A stretch of 64,000 bases of DNA from Clostridium sp. (GCF_017888565.1 NZ_JAGHFX010000030.1:1-64000); one strand, 5' to 3'. Positions 54,529 to 63,736 are shown, counted from the stretch's first letter. Notes: a model not told the origin generated them from the sequence alone. Numbers and translations are program-made.

Positions 54529-55498
54529 TATCTTTCATAACTTCCTTTAAAAATTCAATACTCTCTTCAAAAACTTCCATCGCTTCAATATTGTATTTTT
54601 TATAATTGAATTGAAATTCATGTGGTATTTCCTTATCTTTGTAAAATCTCCCCTTCGCAAATACTCCTTTGCTTTCTAATTCCCTAAGCATTGCTTTTCC
54701 TTGATCTTCAAAAGAAAACTTATTTCCATCCACAATATAAGTAGGTGGATAATCCTTATTAACCCAAGCTATTGGAGAGGATAAGATTGGTAATCTAGTT
54801 TTCCACCAAAATTTTTTTCCAAGATAAGCCCAACCTATTTGTTTCATAAAAAATTTTAATTTTTTATTCTTAATTATATTAGGATTATATCTGAAATCTA
54901 ATGGTCCACAAAAAAGAAGCATTCCTTTAATTTCCTCATTAATAATTGACTTAAATTTAAGTTCTTTTGATAGTTGTTCATTTCTGCATGCAGCAACATA
55001 GCTAGCTATAATATTAGCACCTGCACTATCTCCCCCTAAAATAATTTTAGATGTATCAATTGAAAGTTCATTTTTCAATTCACTATTTAAATATTTAAAG
55101 AAATCATTTAACTGTTCTAATTGACTTGGAAAGTGTTTTTCTGGTGCCCATTCATAATTGACACTAAAAAATGCATATCCTTTATCCGCCATTAAAGTTC
55201 CGAAGTTTTTAATTCCTATTTTATCTCCGGCTATAAAGGACCCTCCATGAAACCATACTATTACAGGAACCTTATTATTTGTTTTAGGTATATATGCATC
55301 ATAATTATTTTGCTTAAATATTGAATCATAACGTCTATCAAGTTTAATTATAATTCTATTTCTTACTTCTTCTATATTTTTCGGACTTTTATCTATACCG
55401 TCTCCTTTATCTCTTCTCAAATACCAAACAAAAATTTTATTGTTAAAAGTATATATTAAAGCTATTAAAATAATTAAAAATATAAAAATATACTTCAT
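54512..55498 (-). CDS. Membrane-anchored alpha/beta hydrolase (HSL-type esterase) 1
   Basis: This 328-residue enzyme (ATG at 55498 with AAAGGAGA) is a paralogue of the following gene. An N-terminal hydrophobic helix, MKYIFIFLIILIALIYTF, anchors it with the active site outside. Motifs: HGGSFIAGD, nucleophile GGDSAGAN near residue 155, YIVDGN Asp, and PHEFQFN His near residue 293. About 40 percent similarity by eye to its neighbour points to a tandem duplication. It lies after the IIC gene in the operon, with a hairpin between them. Confidence 0.87.
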   Translation of the reverse strand: MKYIFIFLIILIALIYTFNNKIFVWYLRRDKGDGIDKSPKNIEEVRNRIIIKLDRRYDSIFKQNNYDAYIPKTNNKVPVIVWFHGGSFIAGDKIGIKNFGTLMADKGYAFFSVNYEWAPEKHFPSQLEQLNDFFKYLNSELKNELSIDTSKIILGGDSAGANIIASYVAACRNEQLSKELKFKSIINEEIKGMLLFCGPLDFRYNPNIIKNKKLKFFMKQIGWAYLGKKFWWKTRLPILSSPIAWVNKDYPPTYIVDGNKFSFEDQGKAMLRELESKGVFAKGRFYKDKEIPHEFQFNYKKYNIEAMEVFEESIEFLKEVMKDNEKSY

Positions 55499-55514
55499 TG
55501 TTAATCTCCTTTTT

Positions 55515-55549
55515 AGAATAAGCAAATAATTAATTTATCTGCTTATTCT
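55515..55549 (-). other. Intercistronic hairpin after PTS IIC gene
   Basis: AGAATAAGCA / TGCTTATTCT around a 15-base loop sits between the IIC stop and the first esterase. It may protect the upstream message or partly terminate transcription. Confidence 0.6.
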
Positions 55550-55569
55550 ATAAGTTTATTTGTAATTTC

Positions 55570-56865
55570 TTAAGCTTCTCCCTTTAACTCTAATTCATAC
55601 TCTCTTCTATCTGCTATTTTAACGAATGGATACCACATTAGACATCCAATTGCTAAGCAAATAACCATTAATATTGTATAATTTAGACCACCTGAAAGAG
55701 GCATTTTAATAAATACTGGTGTTGTCCAAGGTAATAATGACATAGTTGGATTCAAATTTATAGGTAATATCGTTGTTGTTAATCCCCAAGTTACAAATCC
55801 CGCTATTAATTGAGTAAATACTTGTGGTATAAAATAAATAGGGTTTAGAATAACTGGTATTCCAAATACAATTGGTTCTGAAATATTAAATATTGCTGGA
55901 ACTATTGATAATTTTCCTAGTTGTTTATATTTAGCTGATTTACCCTTAATCATAAAGACTGTAACAAACCCCATAAATCCGGCTGCATACATCCCTCCAT
56001 AAACTACTGATGGAATTAAATATGGCAATTCTGCGCCTTGTTGATATGCTGTAATATTTCCTACAACCATAGTTATACTTATTACGCCTAAAGGTCCTTG
56101 TAATACTGCATTATGAATACCAAAGAACCATAGTAATGCAAGCAATTCCATAATTATAATTATTGATAAAGGACTAGCAGCCAATGAATTAAGTGGCTTG
56201 TTTATTACATCTATAAAAAATGTAAATATGTCCCCTGAAGGTGTTAATCCAAATAAAACTCTAACAATAAATGCTAATGAAAAAATAATTGTTACAACAA
56301 AAACCGGAGCTAAAGATTGAGTAACCATTGGTGGTACACTATCTGGTAATTTAATAATCATATTTTTACTACTTAAATACGCATATAACCTAGTTACTAA
56401 CAGAGCTACTATCATACCAATGAAAATACCTTGTCCACCAATATAATCTAACTTTAAAGCACTAATTACTTGTTCTGTTTGCTCACCGTTATTTATTACT
56501 GTAGTCATTATACTTTGAGGCATAATCATAATAAAGAAAGCTAAAGAAATAATTGCTGAGTTTCTTTCGTTAACATTTAATCTTTTTGCATAGGCCATAG
56601 CTAAACTATAAACTATATATAGTGATATTACTCCTGTAGCACCATTTGTGATTGCATTAAAATGATCAAAAAGACCATATTTTTTTAAGATATCTGCCCA
56701 TGCTGGTATTGGAAAGTTTCCAATAATAGTAATGAAAGCAATACCTAATGTTATTGGGCTTGTACGGATAAACCCTTCCATCATTGCCCCAAGTATCTTA
56801 TTATTTTGAATTTTTTCTGATAATGGCATTAATTTATCACTTAATAATTTCTCAAATTTATTCAT
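55570..56865 (-). CDS. PTS cellobiose-family IIC permease
   Basis: This 431-residue integral membrane protein forms the sugar channel of a lactose/cellobiose-type PTS. It has about ten hydrophobic segments and the family signature NISEPIVFGIPVILNPIYFIP near the centre, with the preceding YGGMYAAGFMGF. IIA and IIB are encoded 9 kb downstream at the other end of the operon. AGAGAGGATTT precedes the ATG, one base after the GH3 stop. Confidence 0.93.
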   Translation of the reverse strand: MNKFEKLLSDKLMPLSEKIQNNKILGAMMEGFIRTSPITLGIAFITIIGNFPIPAWADILKKYGLFDHFNAITNGATGVISLYIVYSLAMAYAKRLNVNERNSAIISLAFFIMIMPQSIMTTVINNGEQTEQVISALKLDYIGGQGIFIGMIVALLVTRLYAYLSSKNMIIKLPDSVPPMVTQSLAPVFVVTIIFSLAFIVRVLFGLTPSGDIFTFFIDVINKPLNSLAASPLSIIIIMELLALLWFFGIHNAVLQGPLGVISITMVVGNITAYQQGAELPYLIPSVVYGGMYAAGFMGFVTVFMIKGKSAKYKQLGKLSIVPAIFNISEPIVFGIPVILNPIYFIPQVFTQLIAGFVTWGLTTTILPINLNPTMSLLPWTTPVFIKMPLSGGLNYTILMVICLAIGCLMWYPFVKIADRREYELELKGEA

Positions 56866-56866
56866 T

Positions 56867-59116
56867 TTAAATCCTCTCTTTCATAAATTCAATAGTGACA
56901 GTGGCTGATATATCCTCACTAGATGTGCCAATATACCAATTAAATTTTCCTTCTTCTAAAATCTTATTACCCTTATTATCAATAAAACAAAAATCTTCTT
57001 TATTTAGTTTAAATGATACTTTTTTCTTTTCTCCACCAAAAATATAAATTCTTTTACTTTTCTTTAATTCTTTTATAGGCTGAACAATACTTGCCACCTT
57101 ATCATTTTTATAAAGCTGTAAAACTATTTCTCCATCTATTTTAGTAGTATTTTCAACCCAATATTCTAAAACAACACTATCTAGTAAATTAACTTTTCTA
57201 TCCTCTTCCCCTATAAGCTCTATATTAAAATCACTGTATGACAATCCATATCCAAATGGATATAAAGGTTTGTTGCTTTCATCTATATACTTAGATACAA
57301 ATCTAGAAGAATGATTGCTTTCATTTATAGGGCGTCCTGTTGAGTATTGAGAGTAATAAATTGGTATTTGCCCCTCACTCCTTGGAAATGTCATTGCAAG
57401 CTTACCTGATGGGTTAGCTTTTCCAACTAGTATATTACTAATTCCAACTCCCCCCATAGTCCCTGGATACCAAACAAGCAATATGCTACTAAAATATTCT
57501 TCTACATCTGTCAAAACTAAAGGTCTTCCTGTATAAAGTATTCCTACAATAGGCTTTCCTAATTTGTGAAGCTCCTTAATTAATTCCTTTTGTTCTCTTG
57601 ATATTCTTAAATTAGTTTTAGAAGCACCTTCTCCACTTTCAAAGAACTGCTCTCCAAAGGTTAAAACTATAATATCTGAGTCTTTTGAAGTTTCTACTGC
57701 ATCTGCAATTAGTTTTTTAGAATCCTCAATTTCTCCATTTATCTTTTTAACCGCATCTTTTAGTGCACCAAACTCCTCATATTCATTGAATAAATTATAG
57801 CCCTTAGAATATTTTATATTATCCTTTTCAAAGTAATCATTTAGCCCATCTTTTAGAGGAATTGTGTCCATTGGACTTCCTGAAACAGACCCCCAAAATC
57901 CTATAGTAAATTTACTACTTCCATAAGGTCCAATTACAGATATCTTTTTATTATTGCTTAATGGAAGAACTTTATCTTTATTCTTTAATAAAACAACAGA
58001 TTTTTCTATTAATTCTACTGCCTTCTCTTTTGCATAATCTGTTAAATATACACCTGTTTCTTCTATTTCTAATCCTCTATATGGGTTTTCAAAGAGTCCT
58101 AAATCATTTTTTAAACTTAATATTCTCCAAACTGCTTCATCTAATAAAGATATATCCATATCTCCACTTAAAATAAGATCTTCAATTTCATTTGCATAGG
58201 TAGATGTCATCATGTCAAAATCAACACCTGCTTCCATAGCAAGTCTTGCAGCTTCTCTCTTATCACCTGCATATCCATGATAAATTAGTTCTTCTATAGC
58301 TGAAAAATCTGAAACTAATACACCATTAAAATTATTTTCTTCTCTTAATATCTTTCTATTAAGCCACTTATTACCTGTACAAGGAACTCCATTTAATAAA
58401 TTAAATGCTGTCATAACTAATTTAGCATTTGCTTTTAAGGCTGCCTCATAAGCTGGTAAGTAAATTTGCCTAAACTTTAATTCTGACATATCTACATCTG
58501 CGTATTCTCTACCTGCTTCTGGAGAACCATAAGCAGCAAAATGTTTAATACATGCAGCTACGCGCCCTTCTTGAATTTTGTCATCTTCTCCTACATCTCC
58601 TTGATATCCTTTTACAACGTGCTTACCAAACTTAGAGGTTAAATATACGTCTTCACCAGGTGATTCCATAACTCTCCCCCATCTTGGATCCCTTACTAAA
58701 TCTAACATAGGAGAAAATAAAACATGCAATCCATTTTGATATGACTCCTTTGCAGATATAGCTGCACATTCTTCTATTAACTGAAAATCAAATGATCCAG
58801 CTTGAGCTAAAGGTATTGGAAAAATAGTTTTAAACCCATAAATTACATCTGACATAAACAGTAATAGTATCTTATGCTTGCTATTTTCTAAAAAGTTTTT
58901 TTGAATTCTATAAACCTCTTCATAATCGTTTACATTGTATGTAGAACCTATTTCATAAAAATCAAAAGAATCCTTAAAACCTAAGTCTTTAACTGGTCCA
59001 GTATTCATTGTTTTTTCTTTTTCTGTAAATATATTGCCATTTAATTGTACAGTTTGTGCTATCTTCTCCCTTATTGTAAGTGAATTTAATAATTCTCTTA
59101 ATTCCTCTCTATTCAT
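56867..59116 (-). CDS. Beta-glucosidase/beta-xylosidase, GH3
   Basis: This 749-residue GH3 enzyme has no signal peptide and so acts in the cytoplasm. The (beta/alpha)8 domain has FSPMLDLVRDPRWGRVMES and KHFAAYG, with the nucleophile Asp in VLVSDFSAIEEL near residue 268. Domain 2 is an alpha/beta sandwich (VVLLKN, GEQFFESGEGASKTNLRIS with the acid/base-region Glu), and the C-terminus is a fibronectin-III-like beta domain. It is the first gene of the operon, with AAAGGAGGGTG. GH3 acts on neutral, unphosphorylated beta-glycosides, so a route besides the GH1 phospho-glucosidase may exist, such as on trimmed neutral sugar. Confidence 0.93.
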   Translation of the reverse strand: MNREELRELLNSLTIREKIAQTVQLNGNIFTEKEKTMNTGPVKDLGFKDSFDFYEIGSTYNVNDYEEVYRIQKNFLENSKHKILLLFMSDVIYGFKTIFPIPLAQAGSFDFQLIEECAAISAKESYQNGLHVLFSPMLDLVRDPRWGRVMESPGEDVYLTSKFGKHVVKGYQGDVGEDDKIQEGRVAACIKHFAAYGSPEAGREYADVDMSELKFRQIYLPAYEAALKANAKLVMTAFNLLNGVPCTGNKWLNRKILREENNFNGVLVSDFSAIEELIYHGYAGDKREAARLAMEAGVDFDMMTSTYANEIEDLILSGDMDISLLDEAVWRILSLKNDLGLFENPYRGLEIEETGVYLTDYAKEKAVELIEKSVVLLKNKDKVLPLSNNKKISVIGPYGSSKFTIGFWGSVSGSPMDTIPLKDGLNDYFEKDNIKYSKGYNLFNEYEEFGALKDAVKKINGEIEDSKKLIADAVETSKDSDIIVLTFGEQFFESGEGASKTNLRISREQKELIKELHKLGKPIVGILYTGRPLVLTDVEEYFSSILLVWYPGTMGGVGISNILVGKANPSGKLAMTFPRSEGQIPIYYSQYSTGRPINESNHSSRFVSKYIDESNKPLYPFGYGLSYSDFNIELIGEEDRKVNLLDSVVLEYWVENTTKIDGEIVLQLYKNDKVASIVQPIKELKKSKRIYIFGGEKKKVSFKLNKEDFCFIDNKGNKILEEGKFNWYIGTSSEDISATVTIEFMKERI

Positions 59117-59176
59117 TATTCACCCTCCTTTAAAATTGCTTTAAGTTTCTATGTGAGTATTATATAATAAGATATA

Positions 59177-59192
59177 ATGATTTTTATATCAT
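59177..59192. promoter_or_regulatory. Palindromic operator candidate between GH3 operon and AraC gene
   Basis: ATGAT-N6-ATCAT lies in the 114-base divergent region. A minus-strand TATAAT (near 59162-59167) without a good -35 fits activator-dependent transcription of the sugar operon. Confidence 0.4.
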
Positions 59193-59230
59193 ATTTTTAT
59201 CTTTTATATAAGGTTTTTTAGGAGGTATAT

Positions 59231-60415
59231 ATGGAGTTTAAAGACTTATGTTTTATCGGCAATCAATTATATAATAGAGCGAAAGTTCCCCTAATTATCA
59301 CAGACATGAATAGGAATATATTATTTCCCAAATTCTTTCTAACAAATTTTAACTCTCCATTTTTTGATTACTTGTATGAAAAAGATAATTATAATCTTCA
59401 TATTATAAATAATTCTATCTTATTGCTAGCCTCATTTCATTTAAACATTTCTAACAAAAGTTACGTTGTTTTTATAGGCCCCTCAATATTGCTAGATAGT
59501 TTTTCTAATATGGAAATAGCAATTGAAAATAATATCTTAGACTTTAATTCCTTGTCTGATAAAATTTCAAAAGAAACAATAGAAAGCTTCAAAGATTTTA
59601 GTAAATTAGTTTATTTCATCTTTCATAAGACTCCTTTAAAGGATGAAGAAATATTTATAAAGTACATTAAGCAAACCAATAGTAATATTACTTCTAAACA
59701 CCTACTTGAAAACAACCTTTATAAAAGAAGAAGTGAAGAATCTACTAGAGATTCATATCAATTTGAATTGAAATATATTGAATATGTTAAATCTGGAAAA
59801 AAAGATAAAATCGATTGGCTTTTTAAAAAACTATCTGAAACTTATAAAGTAAATTTGTCTGACAATCCCCTTCAAAATTACAATCTGAAATTTTCAGCAA
59901 TAGTTGCCCTTTTAACTAGAATTTCAATAAGTGAAGGAGTTTCCTTAGATACAGCATTTAGCCTTTCAGATTCATTAATTCAAGGATTAAAAAATATACC
60001 TGATGCACCCAAATGCATAGATTACACTAAATATGCCACATATGAATTTATGGATGTTATTAAAAATAATAGAAATGTTCGTACTTACTCTTTATCTATA
60101 AAACAAATTATTTCATATATTGATACACATATTTATGATAAAATCACTTTAAATGATTTATCTCAAACAACAGGTAAAAGCATCTCGTATATTTCATTTA
60201 AATTTAAAAAAGAAGTTAATAAAAGTATTTCAAATTATATTCTTAATAAAAAAATTGAAGAAGCACAGCAATTATTGTTATTTACAGATTATTCTTATAA
60301 AGAAATTAGTTATTTATTAAACTTTACTAGTCAAAGCCATTTTATAGATAGATTCAAAAGAATTATAGGACAAACCCCTAAAGAGTTTAAAGAATCTCAT
60401 TTTCAATATTTATAA
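59231..60415 (+). CDS. AraC-family regulator of the glycoside operon
   Basis: This 394-residue protein has an N-terminal sensor of about 280 residues with no close match I can name (DLCFIGNQLYNRAKVPLIITD). It ends in an AraC/XylS double helix-turn-helix at about residues 290-390: ISYIDTHIYDKITLNDLSQT, KSISYISFKFKKEV, SYLLNFTSQSHFIDRFKRI and GQTPKEFK. It is divergent from the GH3-PTS-esterase operon and so is the probable activator, responding to a substrate-derived sugar. AGGAGG precedes the ATG. It is monocistronic. Confidence 0.88.
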   Translation: MEFKDLCFIGNQLYNRAKVPLIITDMNRNILFPKFFLTNFNSPFFDYLYEKDNYNLHIINNSILLLASFHLNISNKSYVVFIGPSILLDSFSNMEIAIENNILDFNSLSDKISKETIESFKDFSKLVYFIFHKTPLKDEEIFIKYIKQTNSNITSKHLLENNLYKRRSEESTRDSYQFELKYIEYVKSGKKDKIDWLFKKLSETYKVNLSDNPLQNYNLKFSAIVALLTRISISEGVSLDTAFSLSDSLIQGLKNIPDAPKCIDYTKYATYEFMDVIKNNRNVRTYSLSIKQIISYIDTHIYDKITLNDLSQTTGKSISYISFKFKKEVNKSISNYILNKKIEEAQQLLLFTDYSYKEISYLLNFTSQSHFIDRFKRIIGQTPKEFKESHFQYL

Positions 60416-60422
60416 GGTTACA

Positions 60423-60457
60423 GCTATCTAAATAAGTTATTTTTTATTTAGATAGCT
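60423..60457 (+). terminator. Terminator after AraC gene
   Basis: AGCTATCTAAATAA / TTATTTAGATAGCT around a T-rich loop, just past the stop codon, with TATTTTG after it. Confidence 0.8.
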
Positions 60458-60556
60458 TATTTTGCTGAACTCTTCTTCTTATACCGATGTATTTTCTTTT
60501 CATTATATTCCCAACTACATCTATTTATCTGAACTAACATAATGTATATTATCTTA

Positions 60557-60876
60557 CTATACTTGAATATTTAGCTCCAATACAATACCAAACTTATCCT
60601 TAATCTTTGTATATTTCGAATTCTAAAATGTCTGATATAAAGGTATAATGCTTTTAGATCCAGTACTTAATAAACTCTTTTCTAAACTTTTAATTTCGAT
60701 AATAGTGTCTATTTTTAGCCAAATAGATATTTGACTTTCGTTTTCCCACCTTCTATTTTAGCTTTCTCCGATAATATCTCCAGCATAAGCAAACTATCGC
60801 CTAGCTTAAATGTAGAATTTGCAATATATTCTATAGCCTTTTCATCTCTTGTATAAACAACTTCTTCAAAAGCCAT
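60557..60876 (-). pseudogene. Broken PhnB-like VOC protein gene
   Basis: On the minus strand, frame pieces match the PhnB/glyoxalase-like VOC family: AFEEVVYTRDEKAIEYIANS, then FKLGDSLLMLEIL, then after a stop (FG*) and a frame change IIPLYQTF followed by TAG where the family has Trp, and KDKFGIVLELNIQV. At least two stops and one frameshift break the gene. It begins where the preceding AraC pseudogene stops (TAATG), so the two formed an operon. Confidence 0.7.
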
Positions 60877-61236
60877 TATTTCATTACTACATATTCTTTA
60901 ATTGAATCATAAATATTACTAATTTCGTTTTTATATTGCTTTACTGAACTTCCAGTATACTTTTTGAAAGTATTAGAAAAAGTACTTGCTCTAGAATATT
61001 CAGCCATATATTAAATATTTGTAATATTACTTACTTTATCCATAAGTTCTATTTCTTTTTCTTATTTTAATACTTATGATATATTCATTCAAAGAATAGC
61101 CAGTTATTTTCTTAAATTCACTACTGAAATAATATTTATCATATCCAAAATGAGTTGCTATATCTTCAACTTTTAAATCAGAAATAAATATATTAATTTT
61201 TATATAATCTAAAATCTCACTTATAATTAAATTCAT
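60876..61236 (-). pseudogene. Broken AraC-family regulator gene
   Basis: The first 66 codons (61236 downward) encode an N-terminal AraC helix-turn-helix: DLKVEDIATHFGYDKYYFSS, then KITGYSLNEYI, ending at a stop at 61036. The second half is in another frame (MDKVSNITNI, stop, YMAEYSRASTFSNTFKKYTG, SVKQYKNE). An intact protein would have both helix-turn-helix halves plus an effector domain. A frameshift and a stop interrupt it. The 5' half may still be translated. Confidence 0.7.
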
Positions 61237-61335
61237 ATATTATTCATAATCCTTTTTTAATAGTTAATTAAAAAAATTATATACATCTTATATGTGTATA
61301 ACAAACACATTATCTTCTTTTAGAAATATCATAAG

Positions 61336-61377
61336 AAATTCCCTTAAAAATGCTAAAAATCATTCTTAAGGGAATTT
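61336..61377. terminator. Hairpin at the recombinase end of the integrative element
   Basis: Perfect 12-base arms AAATTCCCTTAA / TTAAGGGAATTT around an 18-base loop. It lies 34 bases beyond the recombinase stop and before the broken AraC gene, so it may mark the element edge or terminate transcription. Confidence 0.7.
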
Positions 61378-61410
61378 TATATTTATTTTCTATGTAATAA
61401 TACTACACAT

Positions 61411-63165
61411 TCAATGTGTGTTTGAACTACTATGTGAACATAAATTTTCAACCTCATTATTACCATGTAAACACAATTCTTTTCTTTTATGTCTACCCCT
61501 AGCATTTTTTCTCGGTATCTTAAATTCATCACTACTTAAAGTATTTTTAAATCCAGTTTTATATATAAAAGTAATTTTTGTTGGATCATTTTCTCCATCT
61601 TTATTCTTCTCACCTATAATTACTTTTTCAACAACACTTTCAAATACACCTCTATCAAATTTATCTAAAACTTCATTTTCTTCTAAAGTCTTTTTGAATT
61701 CTTTAAGTCGCTGTTTCATACTCTTTTCATTTTTAGCTACCACATTTAACTTATTTCTTTCATTTAAAAGTTTTTCTTGATTATCTATTAGTTCTTGGTA
61801 TTTTATTTCATAAGTTTCTTTCTCTATAATATCATCTAATCTCATATCAACTAAATTATTTATTTTTTTCTCTATTACTGATAATTCTTTTTCTATTTTT
61901 TTTATTTTATTATTAACTTCACTACTTCCTACAGTATCATTAATTCTATTTAACAATTCTTCTAATACAGATTTCTTTTCGTCACATAATAAACGATAAC
62001 TTTCAACAAAAGCATTTTCTATTACACGCTCTGAAATCCCCTTACTTTCTGGACAATATTTTTTACCCTTTTTAGTAGCAACTACACATTGCCAAATTAC
62101 TTTAGAATACTCAGATCCACTATGCCAATTTCGTCTTGTTAAAGTTCCTCCACAAAATCCACATTCCATCATACAACTAAAAGCATATTTACGACTATAT
62201 TTCTCTCTCTTTGTAACTCCCGCTTCATATTTACCTCTATTTTTACTTCTTCTATTTAATATCTCATGTGCTTTATCAAAAATTTCTCTACTAATTATAG
62301 GTTCATGATTATTCTTCACATAATACTTTTCTTCTTCACCTAAATTATCTAATCGTCTTTTAGATATCGGATCTATAGTAAAAGTTTTTCCCAATAATAC
62401 ATCTCCAATATATTTTTCATTTTTTATTATTCCTAAAACTGTAGAATTACTCCATGTTGTACTACCATACTTAGTTTTATAACCTAGATTCTCCAATTCT
62501 TGTCCAATAATTGAACCGCCTGCACCTTCAATATATCTATTAAATATGTATCTGACAATCTCTGCTTCTTTTTCATTTATTGTTAATGTTTTATCTTCTT
62601 TATGATAATCATATCCCAAACATCCTTGAAATCCTACTAATTCTCCTCGTCTCATTTTCATCTTTAAACCTTTTTTTACATTAGCTGATATGTTTTCTAC
62701 TTCTTGTTGTGCAACAGAACTTAGAACAACTAAAAGTAATTCTCCATCCATTGTTAGAGTATTTATTTTTTCATCTTCAAAATATACCGCTATATTCTTC
62801 TCTTTTAACATACGAACATATTTTAATGTATCTAATGTATTTCTAGCAAAACGAGAAATTGACTTAGTAATTATCATATCAATTTCATTATTCATACAAT
62901 CATTTATCATTCTTTGAAAATCTTCTCTTTTATTTACCTGTGTTCCTGTAATTGCTTCATCTGCATATATATCAACCATACACCATTCTATATTATTATT
63001 TATTAAATCAGTATAATACGATACCTGTGATTTATAACTATTAAGTTGATCTTCACTATCTGTACTAACACGACAATATGCTGCTACCCTTTTACGGTCA
63101 ATATATTTACCTCTTCTTCGATTTTCTAAATAATCATTCTTCTTTATTATTTCCACTTCTTTCAT
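61411..63165 (-). CDS. Large serine recombinase (integrase of an integrative element)
   Basis: This 584-residue recombinase integrates and excises an element by serine chemistry. The resolvase domain starts at about residue 25, with nucleophile Ser34 in YCRVSTDSEDQ, then SRFARNTLDTL. The recombinase domain has LGYDYHKEDKTLTINEKEA and YIGDVLLGKTFTID. A zinc ribbon at about 335-375 (CGFCGGTL...C) and a long coiled-coil follow. The last residues are basic and His/Ser-rich (CSHSSSNTH). GGGAGGC precedes the ATG. It is the outermost coding gene of the element on this side. The partner protein at 63234 and the HTH gene at 63793 are typical companions. Confidence 0.94.
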   Translation of the reverse strand: MKEVEIIKKNDYLENRRRGKYIDRKRVAAYCRVSTDSEDQLNSYKSQVSYYTDLINNNIEWCMVDIYADEAITGTQVNKREDFQRMINDCMNNEIDMIITKSISRFARNTLDTLKYVRMLKEKNIAVYFEDEKINTLTMDGELLLVVLSSVAQQEVENISANVKKGLKMKMRRGELVGFQGCLGYDYHKEDKTLTINEKEAEIVRYIFNRYIEGAGGSIIGQELENLGYKTKYGSTTWSNSTVLGIIKNEKYIGDVLLGKTFTIDPISKRRLDNLGEEEKYYVKNNHEPIISREIFDKAHEILNRRSKNRGKYEAGVTKREKYSRKYAFSCMMECGFCGGTLTRRNWHSGSEYSKVIWQCVVATKKGKKYCPESKGISERVIENAFVESYRLLCDEKKSVLEELLNRINDTVGSSEVNNKIKKIEKELSVIEKKINNLVDMRLDDIIEKETYEIKYQELIDNQEKLLNERNKLNVVAKNEKSMKQRLKEFKKTLEENEVLDKFDRGVFESVVEKVIIGEKNKDGENDPTKITFIYKTGFKNTLSSDEFKIPRKNARGRHKRKELCLHGNNEVENLCSHSSSNTH

Positions 63166-63233
63166 ATATTATATAGCCTCCCAACTTTGTATTCCCTTTG
63201 TTGTATATATAATACTTCAAAGCAATATACAAT

Positions 63234-63380
63234 TCAAGTTGTTATATCAGAAATAATATTATAATCTTTCATTAATTTATTTTTTACTATATTATACTCC
63301 TCAATGGAAATAAGTTCTTTTTCAAGAAGTTGTTTTAACATGGCTAATTGCATAGTATATCTAATTAATTTATTTTTCAT
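63234..63380 (-). CDS. 48-aa recombinase-associated SHOCT-like protein
   Basis: MKNKLIRYTMQLAMLKQLLE begins a 48-residue frame ending DITT, with AAGGATG 8 bases upstream. It resembles the short SHOCT-like proteins (LxxLLxxGLITxEEYxxIxxKL) found just upstream of serine recombinase genes in clostridial integrative elements. Function unknown; perhaps an excision or regulatory helper. The recombinase begins 68 bases downstream. Confidence 0.7.
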   Translation of the reverse strand: MKNKLIRYTMQLAMLKQLLEKELISIEEYNIVKNKLMKDYNIISDITT

Positions 63381-63656
63381 TTTTACACATCCTTAATTAA
63401 ATATTCTATATTTCAGTAAACAATTATACGGCTCTGGCAAGCTCCACAGGAATTTCACCTTATCCCATTCTTATGGGTATACCGTTATTTTAAACGGGAG
63501 TATCATTATACTAATATATAAATCATGGCAGTCATTTTGCCAAAATGACTTACAGGTCACTAACTTTAATCGCTCTCTTCTATTATATAAAAGGTCTTGG
63601 CGAGTTAGTCTGTTGGCTCATTATATATTAAATGTATATAATTGTTTTATTCAATT
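63381..63656 (-). ncRNA. Structured non-coding leader upstream of recombinase operon
   Basis: This 275-base gap has no ORF but several pairing segments on the minus strand: ACTAAC..TCGC with GCGA..GTTAGT (a two-part stem in 63551-63610), a perfect hairpin GTCATTTTGGCAAAATGAC (63531-63549), CCCGTT/AACGG and CCCAT/ATGGG (63463-63499). It ends in a block TGTGGAGCTTGCCAGAGCC. I have the impression that similar blocks occur in other Firmicute integrative elements, but cannot check. It may be a regulatory RNA, an attenuator or an oriT-like site. Confidence 0.55.
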
Positions 63657-63681
63657 TTCAAAGATCAATCTAGACCTATAT

Positions 63682-63736
63682 AATATCGGTCTATTAAAAT
63701 ATATTAAAATTTAATATACTTTAATATGCCGATATT
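63682..63736. repeat. Long near-perfect inverted repeat after HTH gene
   Basis: AATATCGG..TATTAAA.TATATTAAA pairs with its complement across a tiny loop: about 27 bases with three mismatches. It lies between the HTH gene stop and the leader. No U-run follows. A second weaker hairpin (CTAGAGGAGTAT/ATACTCTCTCTAG) is at about 63744-63781. Confidence 0.75.

Noticed and set aside
61418-61780. 120-codon plus-strand frame
   Set aside because: It is antisense to the C-terminal coiled-coil of the recombinase; the hydrophobic product is an artefact of the Lys/Glu-rich strand.
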